A stretch of DNA of 10,639 bases from Phoronis ovalis (Eukaryota > Phoronida > Phoronidae): contig JAOXYB010061479.1 of assembly GCA_028565635.1 (NCBI GenBank), positions 1 through 10,639 of the forward strand, in the 5' to 3' direction. A model generated the notes under the pieces. That model was not told the origin of the DNA. It did not search any database and saw only the letters and a list, made by a program, of their open reading frames with translations. Position numbers and translations under genes: made by a program. Shown here piece by piece: positions 1-7,795 of the stretch (its first letter is position 1; every line of letters begins with the position of its first letter).

Positions 1-355
1 ACAAAGATCTGACAGCCAAAAGATGGATAAAACATAGCTCAAACTAAAAATCGAACTCCCAAATAAGGTGAATCACACGCTCCAGTCTTAAGTTGCAGAG
101 AAAAATGAGGGAAGTACTGGATCAGTTTTGTTTTTATGTTCTACTATTTATGTTTTTGTGTTTGGTTGACATTGTATTTAGTAAAACTTTAATTGACACA
201 GGATTTTCATATTTGATGTGAGATGTCCTAAAAGTAGTGATAACACAATGGTTCTTGTATATGCTTAATCGACAGTATTATCTAGAAATAAGATTGTTTA
301 TAACTGTGGAGGCAATATTTAAGTATAAAACATTTGCAAATAATGGAGTTTCATA
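1..355. other. AT-rich flank of the LINE, no gene recognised
   Basis: No exon or RNA gene is recognisable on either strand here. The stretch lies directly upstream of the first ATG of the LINE ORF2 remnant, so part of it may be a 5' UTR or a decayed ORF1/ORF2 spacer of that element. No ORF1 motif such as a zinc knuckle or RRM-like segment is visible, and plus-strand frames have frequent stops. On the minus strand it belongs to NBN intron 3. I looked for NBN exon 4 here and did not find it. Confidence 0.4.
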
Positions 356-1183
356 ATGACATAAAAAATTGCTTCTCAAAATTGCCGGGGACTGAGAGAC
401 TCAAAAAAAAGAAAGGATGTCTTTAATTATATTAGAACAAAAAATTTCAACATTTATTGCTTACAAGATACGCATTTTACAGAGTCTCTAGAACCGTGCA
501 TAAAGGCTGAATGGGGAGGTGAAGTATTGTTTAATTTGTATAGTTCAAATTCCAGAGGCATTTGCATATTGTTTAGTAATAACTTTGAATACAAAATTTT
601 GAAAGATAAAAAAGATGATAATGGAATCTTGTTAGCCGTAGACCTGGAGATAGAGGGTAAGAGAATATCACTGATCAATATATATGGACCAAATGAGGAT
701 TCTCCAATATTCTTTGATAACATAGCTGAGATTATGGAGGACTTTCAGAATGAAATTCAAATAATTTGTGGAGACTTTAATGTAGTACAAGATCAAAAGC
801 TGGATACGTATAACTATAGGTGCATTAATAATCCAAATGCAAAAGATAAAATAAAATATATGAAAGAAGAATTCGGATTAGTTGATCCCTATAGAGAATT
901 ATATGAGAATGAACAAAGATTTACGTGGAGAAAAAGAAATCCGTTAAAGCAAGCTAGGCTAGACTACTTTTTAATTTCTGAACATTTCATGGGTAGTGTA
1001 AGAAAACAGGAAATAATAACAGGCTATAGAACTGATCATTGCCTAATTGTAATAAATATTCTGTTTAATGAATTCAAAAGAGGAAGAGGCCTGTGGAAAT
1101 TCAATTCTAGCTTATTAAGAGACATAGAATATATAACAAAAGTGAAAAACTGTATATTACACAGTAAAAAAAACAATATATGA
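356..1183 (+). pseudogene. LINE ORF2 remnant, endonuclease domain
   Basis: This is the N-terminal domain of the LINE protein, which in live elements nicks the target DNA. The frame is open from 365 to 1183. Its probable original start is the ATG at 356-358, where codon 3 is now TAA. Recognisable motifs of the exonuclease/endonuclease/phosphatase fold are NCRGL (380-394), QDTHF (464-478), GDFNV with the catalytic Asp and Asn (770-784), RLDYFLIS (956-979) and TDHCLI with the catalytic Asp-His (1031-1048). The catalytic motifs look intact. The frame is lost at an A8 run (1166-1173), after which the homologous reading continues in another frame. The TTG at 527 is not a real start, because the domain plainly begins upstream. 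Confidence 0.88.
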
Positions 1184-1757
1184 TACCTGTCTATAATTTA
1201 GAAAACGTACAAAATATAAGAAATGAAGATATACAATTTACAATATCAGATCAATTGTTTTTAGTACTGTTGATGTAAATTAGAGGTGTGACAATTTCTC
1301 ATGCATCATTTAGAAAAAAACAAAGTAATGAGAAGGAAGATCTATTAAAAGCAGAAATTCAAAAATTAGAAGAAACATTATCCAGAGAAGAACAGTTCGA
1401 ATATTTGGAGATAACAAAATCTGAGCTAGAAGAAATAAGAAAGAGTAAAATGAATGGTCTGTTCATAAGATCGAAAGTCAGATGGACAGAATTAGGAGAA
1501 AAGCCTACAAAATATTTCTGTAATCTAGAAGCCAGGAACTATGTCAGTAAAATAATACCAAAAATTGAAAAAGAGGATGGAACTTTGATTACAAAATGGA
1601 AAAACATTTTAAAGTGGAATGTTTTTATAAAGAATTATATGAAGAAAAATAAACAAAAAATTAAAAGATAAATTGAAAGATATCAAGAATATTCCACAGC
1701 TGACAGATGCAGAAAAAAATAGTCTAGAAGGAAATATATCGGAAAGAGAAGTGCAGT
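1174..1757 (+). pseudogene. LINE ORF2 remnant, linker before the reverse transcriptase
   Basis: This segment links endonuclease and reverse transcriptase. It continues the protein after the A8 frameshift, first in the frame of 1174, with a nonsense TAA at 1276-1278, then open from 1279 to about 1612. It is charged and probably helical. It contains the L1/Tx1 signature KVRWTELGEKPTKYF followed by a Phe/Cys-Asn-Leu-Glu stretch at about 1477-1530. Two more frame changes follow, at about 1612 and 1647-1660. A final open stretch (1661-1757) leads to the reverse transcriptase entry motif. No function remains. Assignment rests on its position and on the GEKPTKYF signature. Confidence 0.8.
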
Positions 1758-2524
1758 GTTTTAAAGAATATGAAAAATAACAAGAGTCCAGGATCGGATG
1801 GGTACACAGCTGAGTTTTTACAAAGATACTGACAGATTATAATAATATCAATAAATGAAGGAAATGAGAAAGAAGAAATGTCAAGTACCCAGAAACAGGC
1901 TATTATAACTTGTCTTCCAAAGGGAAATAATCCAAAGAAATTTCTAAAAAATTGGAGACCAATATCTTTACTAAATATAATATATAAAATAGCATCAGGA
2001 TGTATTGCCGAAAGAATCAAGTCAGTTTTAACAAAGTTAATATCGAATGACCACACAGGATACATAAGTGGCAGATATACTGGAGAAAACACCAGATTAA
2101 TTTATGATATCATGCACTACACAGAAAAGGAAAATAAAGCAGGATTACTGCTACTGGTCGATTTTGAAAAAGCTTTGATTCTGTCTCGTGGTCATACCTT
2201 GAGGAAGTTCTGGATTTTAATTTTGGCGAATCTATTAAAAGATGGATAAAAGTATTTTACACAGATATCTCTGCAGCAGTCATACAAAGTGGTTTCTTGT
2301 CTTCTTGGTTTAGAATAAAAAGAGGATGTAGACAAGGAGATCCATTATCACCTTATATTTTTATATTATGTGCAGAAATTTTAGCTATTATGATCAAGAA
2401 TAATAATAAAATCAAAGGAATTGATTTAAATAATACGGAATATTTGATATCACAATATGCAGATGATACATGTTTAATGCTCGATGTTTTGAAAGAATAT
2501 GCTGACATTTCTGGTTTGAAATAA
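1758..2524 (+). pseudogene. LINE ORF2 remnant, reverse transcriptase core
   Basis: All core RT motifs are recognisable in order: NKSPGSDGYTAEF (about 1779-1817), PKGNNPKKF then WRPISLLN (about 1918-1976), motif A with VDFEKA (about 2157-2174), motif B RGCRQGDPLSPYIF (2321-2362) and motif C QYADDT (2453-2470). Damage: TGA at 1830-1832, probably a former Trp codon; one base lost near 2175, which moves the frame inside motif A; an apparent in-frame loss of roughly a dozen codons just after YADD (near 2490); and TAA at 2522-2524. The catalytic aspartates of motifs A and C are still encoded, but not in one frame. Live relatives copy their own RNA at the nicked target site. Confidence 0.92.
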
Positions 2525-4012
2525 AATAAAAGTAAAACAAAAGTAATATGGATTGGAAGTAAAAAGTATAGTGCAGTAAACTTTGGTAACAAACATAATT
2601 TAGATTGGAGTCAAGAAGCATTTACTTTATTGGGGATAACATATCCTAAATATTTAGAGGACATAGTCAAAGTTAACTTTGAAAAAAAGATGAAAGAAAT
2701 TGAAAATGATCTTAAACAATGGTCCAAACGTTTATTAACACCACTGGGAAGAATCAGTTCTGAAAACATTGATCATTGCGAAAATAAACCATCTGTTTAT
2801 TTCCTTACCAAATCCTACAATAGCAGTGATACACTATTTAAACCAAATATTTTACAAAAGCATATGGAATTCTAAAATGGACAAAGCCAAAAGAAATGTA
2901 TTAACTAAAGAATATGATCTAGGTGGTTTGAAAATGTTAAATATAAATGAACTTGGATAAGAAGGCTTGAAGTAAAACAATCTAAATATTGCACATTATT
3001 TGAGCAAGTATGTTTTAATTAAGAGATATCTTATTTTGGTGCAAGAGGATATGTGTTCTGGGAAAAAATTAGGAATAATTGTACAAATAACTTTTGGAAA
3101 GATGTGCTTTCAGCATGGTTGAAAATTATAACATTAAATAGTCTACCTAAGTCATTGTCTGAATTATATATGATGAATATATGGGATAATCCAAAAATTA
3201 TAGTGAACAATAGCTCAATATATTACAGACAGTGGTACGATTCAGGGATATATTATGTAAAAGATCTGGTTACTCAAAGTGGTCAATTCCTGTCATATGA
3301 GAATTTTGTAGCAATATATAAGATAAAGATTAACTTTATAATGTATTGTGGAATCATCAGTAGCATTAAAAGATTTATTAGGGAAACTGTAACTAACTAT
3401 GATTTGGTATCGGCATGGGATGTAGGTATCCCATATAGTCTACAATGTATATTGAAACACTCAAAAGATATGTACACTATTCTTGCTAAAAATAATACAG
3501 TTCCAACTTGTGAAAGTAAATGGAGATTAATTTAGAAGGAAGAGACACTGAAATGGAAAGAAATATACGAAATACCTTTTAAATGTACTAAGAATGTTAA
3601 ATTACAATGGTTACAGTTTAGAATAAATCATAGAATCATAGCAACAAACAAATTACTTAAGTATATGTTGATTAAAGACAGTAATTTATGTAGCTTTTGC
3701 GATGTAGTGCCTGAAACAGTAGAACATTTGTTTTGGGAATGTAAAATTATAAAGGACTTCTGGAATGATGTTGTTGCATGGATATATACAGTTCTGAAGC
3801 TGGGCTGCATATTGTTGTAAATGGCAAAAATCAAATCTTTGAGATTTATAACTAAAAAAGACACAAATTACAAATTTTATTCTGCTAATATCAAGATACT
3901 ATATATATAATTATAAATGCAGAATTAGTAACAAGTGAATTTGAAAACTTGGATAACTGAAATTGAGTACTTCCTCAAATTAGAGAATGTAATGGAGAAC
4001 ACCTTTCGGTAG
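2525..4012 (+). pseudogene. LINE ORF2 remnant, thumb and C-terminal zinc-binding region
   Basis: The reading continues after the TAA at 2522 as NKSKTKVIWIG and reaches LLGITYP. A frame change near 2756 precedes an open stretch ending at 2960 (IIAKINHLFISLPNP and DLGGLKMLN). A short deletion with a frame change near 2950 then leads to WIRRL in the frame used from 2954 on. From 3053 to 3817 one frame is open except for TAG at 3533-3535. It contains CSFCDVVPETVEHLFWEC (3689-3742), a Cys-x2-Cys...His-x4-Cys zinc-binding motif typical of the C-terminus of L1-group ORF2 proteins. After TAA at 3818-3820 a recognisable tail resumes and ends at the TAG at 4010-4012, which I take as the original stop. 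Confidence 0.82.
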
Positions 4013-4121
4013 CTTCTAGTTAATACTCAACACTGTCAATTAGCACTAATTATTTTATTTATATGTTATACTGTATTTTTGTAATAATTAATTGACAAAA
4101 TGTTTAAAGCTTATATCAAGA
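4013..4121 (+). other. Probable LINE 3' UTR
   Basis: This AT-rich stretch directly follows the presumed original ORF2 stop and contains no open frame. It ends where the left arm of the palindromic element begins. No poly(A) tail, tandem tail repeat or target-site duplication is evident, so the LINE 3' end could lie anywhere in this interval. Confidence 0.4.
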
Positions 4122-4768
4122 CATCCTTACTCTTGCAGTGACAGTGTTTTTCCAGGAAAATTTTTTACTGCTTAAAAATCATTATGCTTTACTCTTTTAA
4201 AAGGGATCGAGATACAAAGAGGTGTATATGTAATTCAACCTATGTTTTAGTAATTAAAATGAAGAGATAAACAAATTTTACAAATCCTCAGGTTAAATAA
4301 TTCGGAATTCGATTGTTTGACTTGATAAAAGCTATTTTAGGGACAAAAATGTGTTTTTTTTATTTTAATTTTTAAAAAAATTAGGCCAATGTACCTACAA
4401 ATTTGAACTTTGCACAGATGAGCTATACATATATAGTCTACAAAAAAGTGTCTCAGATTTTTAAAATTTTGCTTTGTTGAAAAATTGATTTAAAAAAATT
4501 TAAGTGTCAGATTAAAATCAACAAAATCCGGACCTATTAAACTTTAAAAATTCGTAACTTTTTAACTCAGTACACAGTTTTGTAGACTTATATATGAAGA
4601 TAATTTTTGTTAAGTTTTAGCTTTGTAGTTGTAAGGGTTTTTGACTTAATTTTTTCCAAATATTAAAATTCGAAAAACACGCTTGCTATAAAATGGACAT
4701 TTATCAGATCATGATAATTATTTTTAACCTTTTGCCTACGAATTCATTAACACTGCCAGAAGTATAAC
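4122..4768. repeat. Palindromic (foldback/long-TIR) element, copy A
   Basis: The outer ends are inverted to each other: CTTGCAGTG at 4132-4140 matches the reverse complement of CACTGCCAG at 4751-4759, and similarity continues inward for about 50 nt (to about 4187 and 4710). An inner inverted pair of about 120 nt follows: about 4335-4460 against about 4565-4695, with TAGTCTACAAAA at 4435-4446 matching TTTTGTAGACTTA at 4578-4590 on the other strand. An unpaired stretch of about 150 nt lies between the outer and inner left arms. There is no open reading frame, so this would be a non-autonomous element. It lies in NBN intron 3. The same layout recurs in copy B at 9422-9991. Limits are approximate. 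Confidence 0.7.
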
Positions 4769-4913
4769 CTTTTAAAAAATGTATAATTTTATATGTCTAT
4801 CTCTTCATTTTGATTATGAAAATATATAACGAAAGTTATAGTCAAATAACAGTGGTTTTTGTATCTCGAGTCCTAAATTTTTCAAGAATTTCTTCAATTC
4901 AAACTTTACAAAC

Positions 4914-5062
4914 CTATAAATTGATTGTTGAGATCCAAATTTAATGGAATCCCCATCTTTCACAATGTGACACTGTTCCTTCTGTAATCTTACACCATTT
5001 AGATATGTCCCAAACTTTGATAGGTCCTTGACTGTTAATATGGAGGGTTTGTGGGGATGACC
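4914..5062 (-). CDS. Nibrin (NBN), coding exon 3, second half of the FHA domain
   Basis: Nibrin is the regulatory subunit of the nuclear MRE11-RAD50-NBN complex, which senses DNA double-strand breaks. Its FHA domain binds phosphothreonine partners. This exon encodes residues 58-106 plus two bases of codon 107. It contains SKFGTYLN (72-79), the conserved Lys/Asn-rich FHA loop motif, and KDGDSIKFG (92-100), the last strands of the fold. The acceptor is TTTATATTTCAG on the minus strand (phase 0). The donor is AG|GTTTGT at 4914/4913 (phase 2). The length is 149 nt, the same as human NBN exon 3 as I recall it, with equal phases. The frame stays open past the donor to 4814, but that stretch does not resemble nibrin. 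Exon 4 is not in the window; the LINE and copy A occupy the following intron. Confidence 0.92.
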
Positions 5063-5448
5063 CTGAAATATAAACATGCAATAACATAGATGAATATCAG
5101 CATCAATAACATGGATATCCATAGGATATTCAGGAAAAGGAGCTTCGAAAGAAAATCATCATGCAAGTTTTATCCAAAAAACTTATTTCTGTGCATGTTC
5201 ATTAGTATTATCAACCTTTATCCACATATACAGATGTAATTATCAGCTTAAAAAGTATTTCAGTTCTCTAGGTGGCCTTCTGTTATCTTAGCTATTGTAT
5301 TAAGTCCATTCACAACATCAGAATCAGTGATGATCTGAACTGTTTTTACCCAATGTGTGATAGGATGACAATGTCCCGTATCTGGTTTTAGATACACTAC
5401 AGGTGAGCAACTCCGAGTTATATTACTTTTTTTACAAAAATGTCATAC
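5063..5448 (-). other. NBN intron 2 (386 nt)
   Basis: The intron begins with GTATGA and ends with TTTATATTTCAG on the minus strand, phase 0, the same position as human intron 2. It contains an unexplained 60-codon open stretch (5442 down to 5263) in the same frame as exon 2, separated from it by TGA at 5445-5443. See the findings. No repeat or other gene is recognised. Confidence 0.85.
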
Positions 5449-5588
5449 CAAGTTAGCTTCTGAATGTGACACTGTCAAAGTTGCATGCTTCCTGCTGACA
5501 GACTGATCCTTAAGTATGGCCATGTCAGAGTCCTCCGGTCTTCGACCAACAATATACTCTTTGCCAACAAGAAGACATGTTGTTTCAT
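5449..5588 (-). CDS. Nibrin (NBN), coding exon 2, first half of the FHA domain
   Basis: This exon encodes two bases of codon 11 and residues 12-57. It shows the first strands of an FHA fold: LLVGKEYIVGRR, with the phosphopeptide-binding Arg in the GR pair at 25-26, and DQSVSRKHATL, with the Ser-Arg-x-x-His-type core SRKH at 42-45. Human nibrin has the corresponding VGR and SRNH motifs, with the second at identical residue numbers (42-45). The acceptor is TACTTCTTTCAG with phase 1; the donor is TTG|GTATGA with phase 0. Both phases match human exon 2. It joins exon 1 to give Asp at the junction and exon 3 to give Leu-Gly. The match to nibrin rather than another FHA protein rests on the MW-initiated exon 1, the VGR/SRxH spacing and the shared intron positions. 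Confidence 0.93.
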
Positions 5589-6401
5589 CTGAAAGAAGTA
5601 AGTATGAATGTAGAAAATGCACACTCATCAACCAGTATGCATTGATATTGGGTGTCCCACATCAGACACTAATGTGCAACGTCCTGTATTTCAGTCAAAA
5701 TGGGATTTTACTCAGATATTGATTCTTGAAGCAGGAGGTGCCAAATTATACTTCCAGCAAGTTATAGTTGCAGTGCTATCTGGGCACAATCTAAGACCGA
5801 ATTACAACCAGAAGGTATACAATTCTTTTGATTTGCCAGTTTGTCGAGTACAAAGTGTGTAAAGAACTGCTCTACTTGAACAGAAAAAGCTTGTTAAACA
5901 GTCACATTTTGAGTTAAAATTTAAGGTAGTTACAATGAAGATCATATAAAAGAATTTGAAAACTTCACGCAAGGATGTCTCAATCTGAATAAATTCGAAG
6001 AGCAAAACACTTCAAGAGGTTACAAAGGGAACTATAATCTAGTCAAGCACGGGGATGGGATGGATTTGACAATTTTTGGAAGTTTGGCAAGTAGAAGGAT
6101 TGCTAGGGAGAAGTGAATAGCGGAATAATTTACTGTTAAAAATATTTTCATTTTTTATTTAAAAATTTGCTGTGTATTATTACCAAAGGACCATCGTCAT
6201 GAAGTTTCTTTGGATAGAAAAACTGGCTGGCCGTGGTTCCAGGTGAGCCAGCTAGGAATTTCAGGAGAAAACCCTCCCCCCCCCCCCCACCTACTAGTCC
6301 TACTATAAGTATAACACTACAAGTATAAGATTATAATATAATTATAAACTGGAACGGGTCAAAAAGTCAAAAGTTTCAGACAAGTCATTAATCACACTCA
6401 C
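5589..6401 (-). other. NBN intron 1 (813 nt)
   Basis: The intron begins with GTGAGT and ends with TACTTCTTTCAG on the minus strand, in phase 1. It holds an 81-codon open frame on the opposite strand (5617-5862) that I cannot match to any family, and a run of 13 C at 6276-6288. No mobile element is confidently recognised. Confidence 0.8.
6276..6288 (+). repeat. C13 homopolymer run
   Basis: Thirteen consecutive C, preceded by CCCT, lie inside NBN intron 1 (G13 on the coding strand). Copy number in such a tract is unstable and prone to sequencing error. A single G-tract cannot form an intramolecular quadruplex on its own. Confidence 0.95.
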
Positions 6402-6432
6402 CAGGATTGTTTGAGGAGATTATAAGCCACAT
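6402..6432 (-). CDS. Nibrin (NBN), coding exon 1 with start codon
   Basis: This 31-nt coding part encodes MWLIISSNNP plus the first base of codon 11. It is followed by a perfect donor, G|GTGAGT (6402/6401). Nibrin characteristically begins Met-Trp, followed by a short hydrophobic strand. The split after base 1 of a codon (phase 1) is the same as in human NBN, where exon 1 contributes 37 coding nt. Splicing to 5588 keeps the frame and puts the end of exon 2 at residue 57, exactly as in human. The exon is too short for standard ORF listing. Evidence is motif, phase and splice signal, without transcript data. The 5' UTR runs rightward from 6433 to an unknown start site. Confidence 0.82.
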
Positions 6433-6555
6433 ATTCAGTATTTTATGGACGCAGGGTACTTTAAATACAGTATTAGAAATTCCCACGCAACGAATATTCC
6501 CAAAGTACCTGCCAAAGTATTGCTGCAAAACTGAAACAGGTTCTTATTCTAGTCA

Positions 6556-6566
6556 AAAATGGCGCC
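6556..6566 (+). promoter_or_regulatory. YY1-like site, AAAATGGCGCC
   Basis: The sequence is close to the AAGATGGCGGC element bound by YY1, which is usually found just downstream of animal transcription start sites and in the same orientation as transcription. It overlaps an ATG (6559-6561) and the palindrome TGGCGCCA. Its plus orientation would suit an SLC6 start site just upstream. Confidence 0.4.
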
Positions 6567-6657
6567 ACCGACCTTCACCTTCGTTACCGCCACCTGTTGT
6601 CAGTAACAAACAGAGAGCATCTGGCACTGGAGCGTGAACCAGGGTGCGTGAAATAAG
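6559..6657 (+). other. Inferred non-coding leader exon of the SLC6 gene (5' end unknown)
   Basis: The stretch ends in AATAAG|GTAGGT, a strong donor at 6657/6658. The first coding exon is preceded by a good acceptor (TTGTGCTTTCAG, ending 7042), and an in-frame TAA at 7021 lies within the intron, so a 5' UTR intron of 385 nt is likely. The leader would contain a 15-codon upstream ORF (6559-6606). The left limit is a placeholder at the YY1-like site. Confidence 0.35.
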
Positions 6658-7042
6658 GTAGGTTGTCATATTTATATGCGGGAATTTGGGAATGCTTGGT
6701 GACCGACCATCATACTGGGTAAGGGTTCTAGAATGCCAAACTAGTGATAACCGCATTTATAAAGAAATGCCGCATTTCGATTTGTAGTTGAAAAGTGGAA
6801 AACAAACATGACTTGCAAAACGTAAAAGTTCGTTTGTAGCAGCAGGTGTTTGCTCAAATGATTATTTTATTTATGTTAGTACTTTATTATATCTTACCTC
6901 GCCGATGGCAGCTTACAAGGGCCTGCTAGTTTACAAAATAACTTAATGCTACAAGGGCGAATAATCACCCTAATTGTACTAAAACCCCGGTTGCGTCCCA
7001 TAAGTAATCAATTTATAGATTAAAAGAGAGTTGTGCTTTCAG
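6658..7042 (+). other. Inferred 5' UTR intron of the SLC6 gene
   Basis: The interval is bounded by GTAGGT and TTGTGCTTTCAG. It contains no recognisable exon or repeat apart from ACAAGGGC occurring twice (about 6914-6921 and 6952-6959). If the leader exon is wrong, this is simply upstream sequence. Confidence 0.35.
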
Positions 7043-7050
7043 GGAACAAA

Positions 7051-7237
7051 ATGTTCAAGAAAGAAGAAAACGAGCTAGATCTACAGGAAAGTTGTGGATC
7101 ATTGTACCCTCCAGATGAAGAAAAGGGTCGTCCGAAATGGGATAGAAAGATAGAATTTATTTTGGCTTGTGTGGGGTATGCCGTTGGTTTGGGAAATATC
7201 TGGAGATTTCCATACCTTTGTTACAAAAGTGGAGGAG
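7051..7237 (+). CDS. SLC6-family sodium/chloride-dependent transporter, first coding exon (partial)
   Basis: The exon encodes residues 1-62 of a plasma-membrane neurotransmitter/amino-acid symporter driven by Na+ and Cl-. Residues 1-26 are an acidic cytoplasmic tail. RPKW (27-30) matches the Arg-x-x-Trp gate at the start of TM1. TM1 is about residues 34-57, with the unwound core GYAVGLGN (42-49) that supplies sodium ligands in LeuT, then IWRFPYLC and the start of GGG. Position 46 is Gly, not the Asp of monoamine transporters, so the substrate is probably an amino acid, GABA, glycine or taurine-like compound. The start is the ATG at 7051; the upstream in-frame GTG at 7033 lies inside the splice acceptor. 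The donor G|GTAAAA at 7237/7238 splits the third Gly codon (phase 1), where the family continues AFLIPYF. Reading through instead leaves the family at once. Later exons are outside the window. Confidence 0.93.
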
Positions 7238-7795
7238 GTAAAAAATGTGGAAATTCTAAATGTTGCAGTAAATCAATACTGATTGGGGTGTCCCGTACAT
7301 CTTGGGCTATTATCAACTCTAGGCGTGGTCATGCCAGTTTGGTATCACTATTAAACAAAATGATAATTTCAAATGTATTAATTTAAAAAAACGCAAATTA
7401 TAGCGAAAAACTTTAATATGCAGTTCTAATATTAAGTTGATATCAGAAATTAAATTATGAACTTATTGATTGCATGCACCTCTGTCCGAGCTCTGTCTAG
7501 TTTATAATGAGTTAAAATGTCAATTTTTTCCATCTATTGTGAAATCTTTCTAATTTCAACTTCGTTTTTCATTTTAACATCTGGCAATATTAGTTATATA
7601 TACATGTATTTAGTTGCATTAATGTATCGTTCAAATGGTATAATATACCATTACTATTACTGACAATACTATTTCAGATATAGTTCCAAACATTGATTCC
7701 ATATACAAACCTGAGTTATAAAAAATATTTTGCGCATTCAAGCAAATGTGATCAGTGAAGGAAAAGTAAAACACTATCTACAGTACATATATTGT

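Larger units (their letters stand above)
356..4121 (+). mobile_element. Degenerate non-LTR retrotransposon (LINE), L1/Tx1-like, antisense in NBN intron 3
   Basis: A nearly full-length ORF2 of a LINE is readable by hopping between frames: an apurinic-type endonuclease, a linker, a reverse transcriptase with all main motifs, and a C-terminal zinc-binding motif. The order, the spacing and the signatures GEKPTKYF, WRPISLLN, RGCRQGDPLSP and YADD are those of the L1/Tx1 group. The copy is dead. I count stops at 362-364, 1276-1278, 1830-1832, 2522-2524, 3020-3022, 3533-3535 and 3818-3820, and frame changes near 1166-1173, 1612, 1650, 1757, 2175, 2756 and 2950. No ORF1, clear target-site duplication or poly(A) tail is visible, so the outer limits are uncertain. 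The right limit is placed where the next repeat begins. It lies on the strand opposite to NBN. Confidence 0.9.
6433..6657. promoter_or_regulatory. Probable shared (bidirectional) promoter region of NBN and the SLC6 gene
   Basis: This is the gap between the NBN start codon (minus strand) and the inferred end of the SLC6 leader exon (plus strand). The genes are divergent and less than 0.7 kb separates their start codons. Unlike most of the window, it holds several CpG dinucleotides, concentrated at about 6480-6620, and is GC-richer around GGCGCCACCGACC. No TATA box is apparent. A DNA-repair housekeeping gene is expected to have a TATA-less promoter of this type. Promoter activity is inferred from position and composition only. 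Confidence 0.5.

Noticed and set aside
1724-2621. Minus-strand open frames of 69-122 codons across the LINE
   Set aside because: They lie opposite the reverse transcriptase and are hydrophobic, Phe/Ile-rich products typical of antisense reading of A-rich coding DNA. No domain is recognisable, and the plus-strand LINE reading explains the sequence.
4814-4913. Extension of NBN exon 3 as an open frame to 4814
   Set aside because: After codon 107 the frame no longer resembles nibrin, and AG|GTTTGT at 4914/4913 gives the same exon length and phase as in human. The alternative donor GTAAAG a few bases later would change the phase.
5660-5662. Minus-strand ATG-TGG as an alternative NBN start exon (Met-Trp-Asp-Thr)
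   Set aside because: It is only about 70 nt from the exon 2 acceptor, has no usable donor, and would leave an intron too short. The site at 6432 has a perfect donor and the right phase.
6407-6637. 76-codon plus-strand frame
   Set aside because: It overlaps NBN exon 1 on the other strand, starts without support, and its product has no family resemblance.
7033-7050. GTG at 7033 as the SLC6 start
   Set aside because: It falls within the polypyrimidine/acceptor TTGTGCTTTCAG. The ATG at 7051 gives a normal SLC6 N-terminus.
7238-7386. Coding extension of the SLC6 exon to the stop at 7386
   Set aside because: The reading departs from the family immediately after GGG, exactly at a GTAAAA donor, where SLC6 genes are commonly split.
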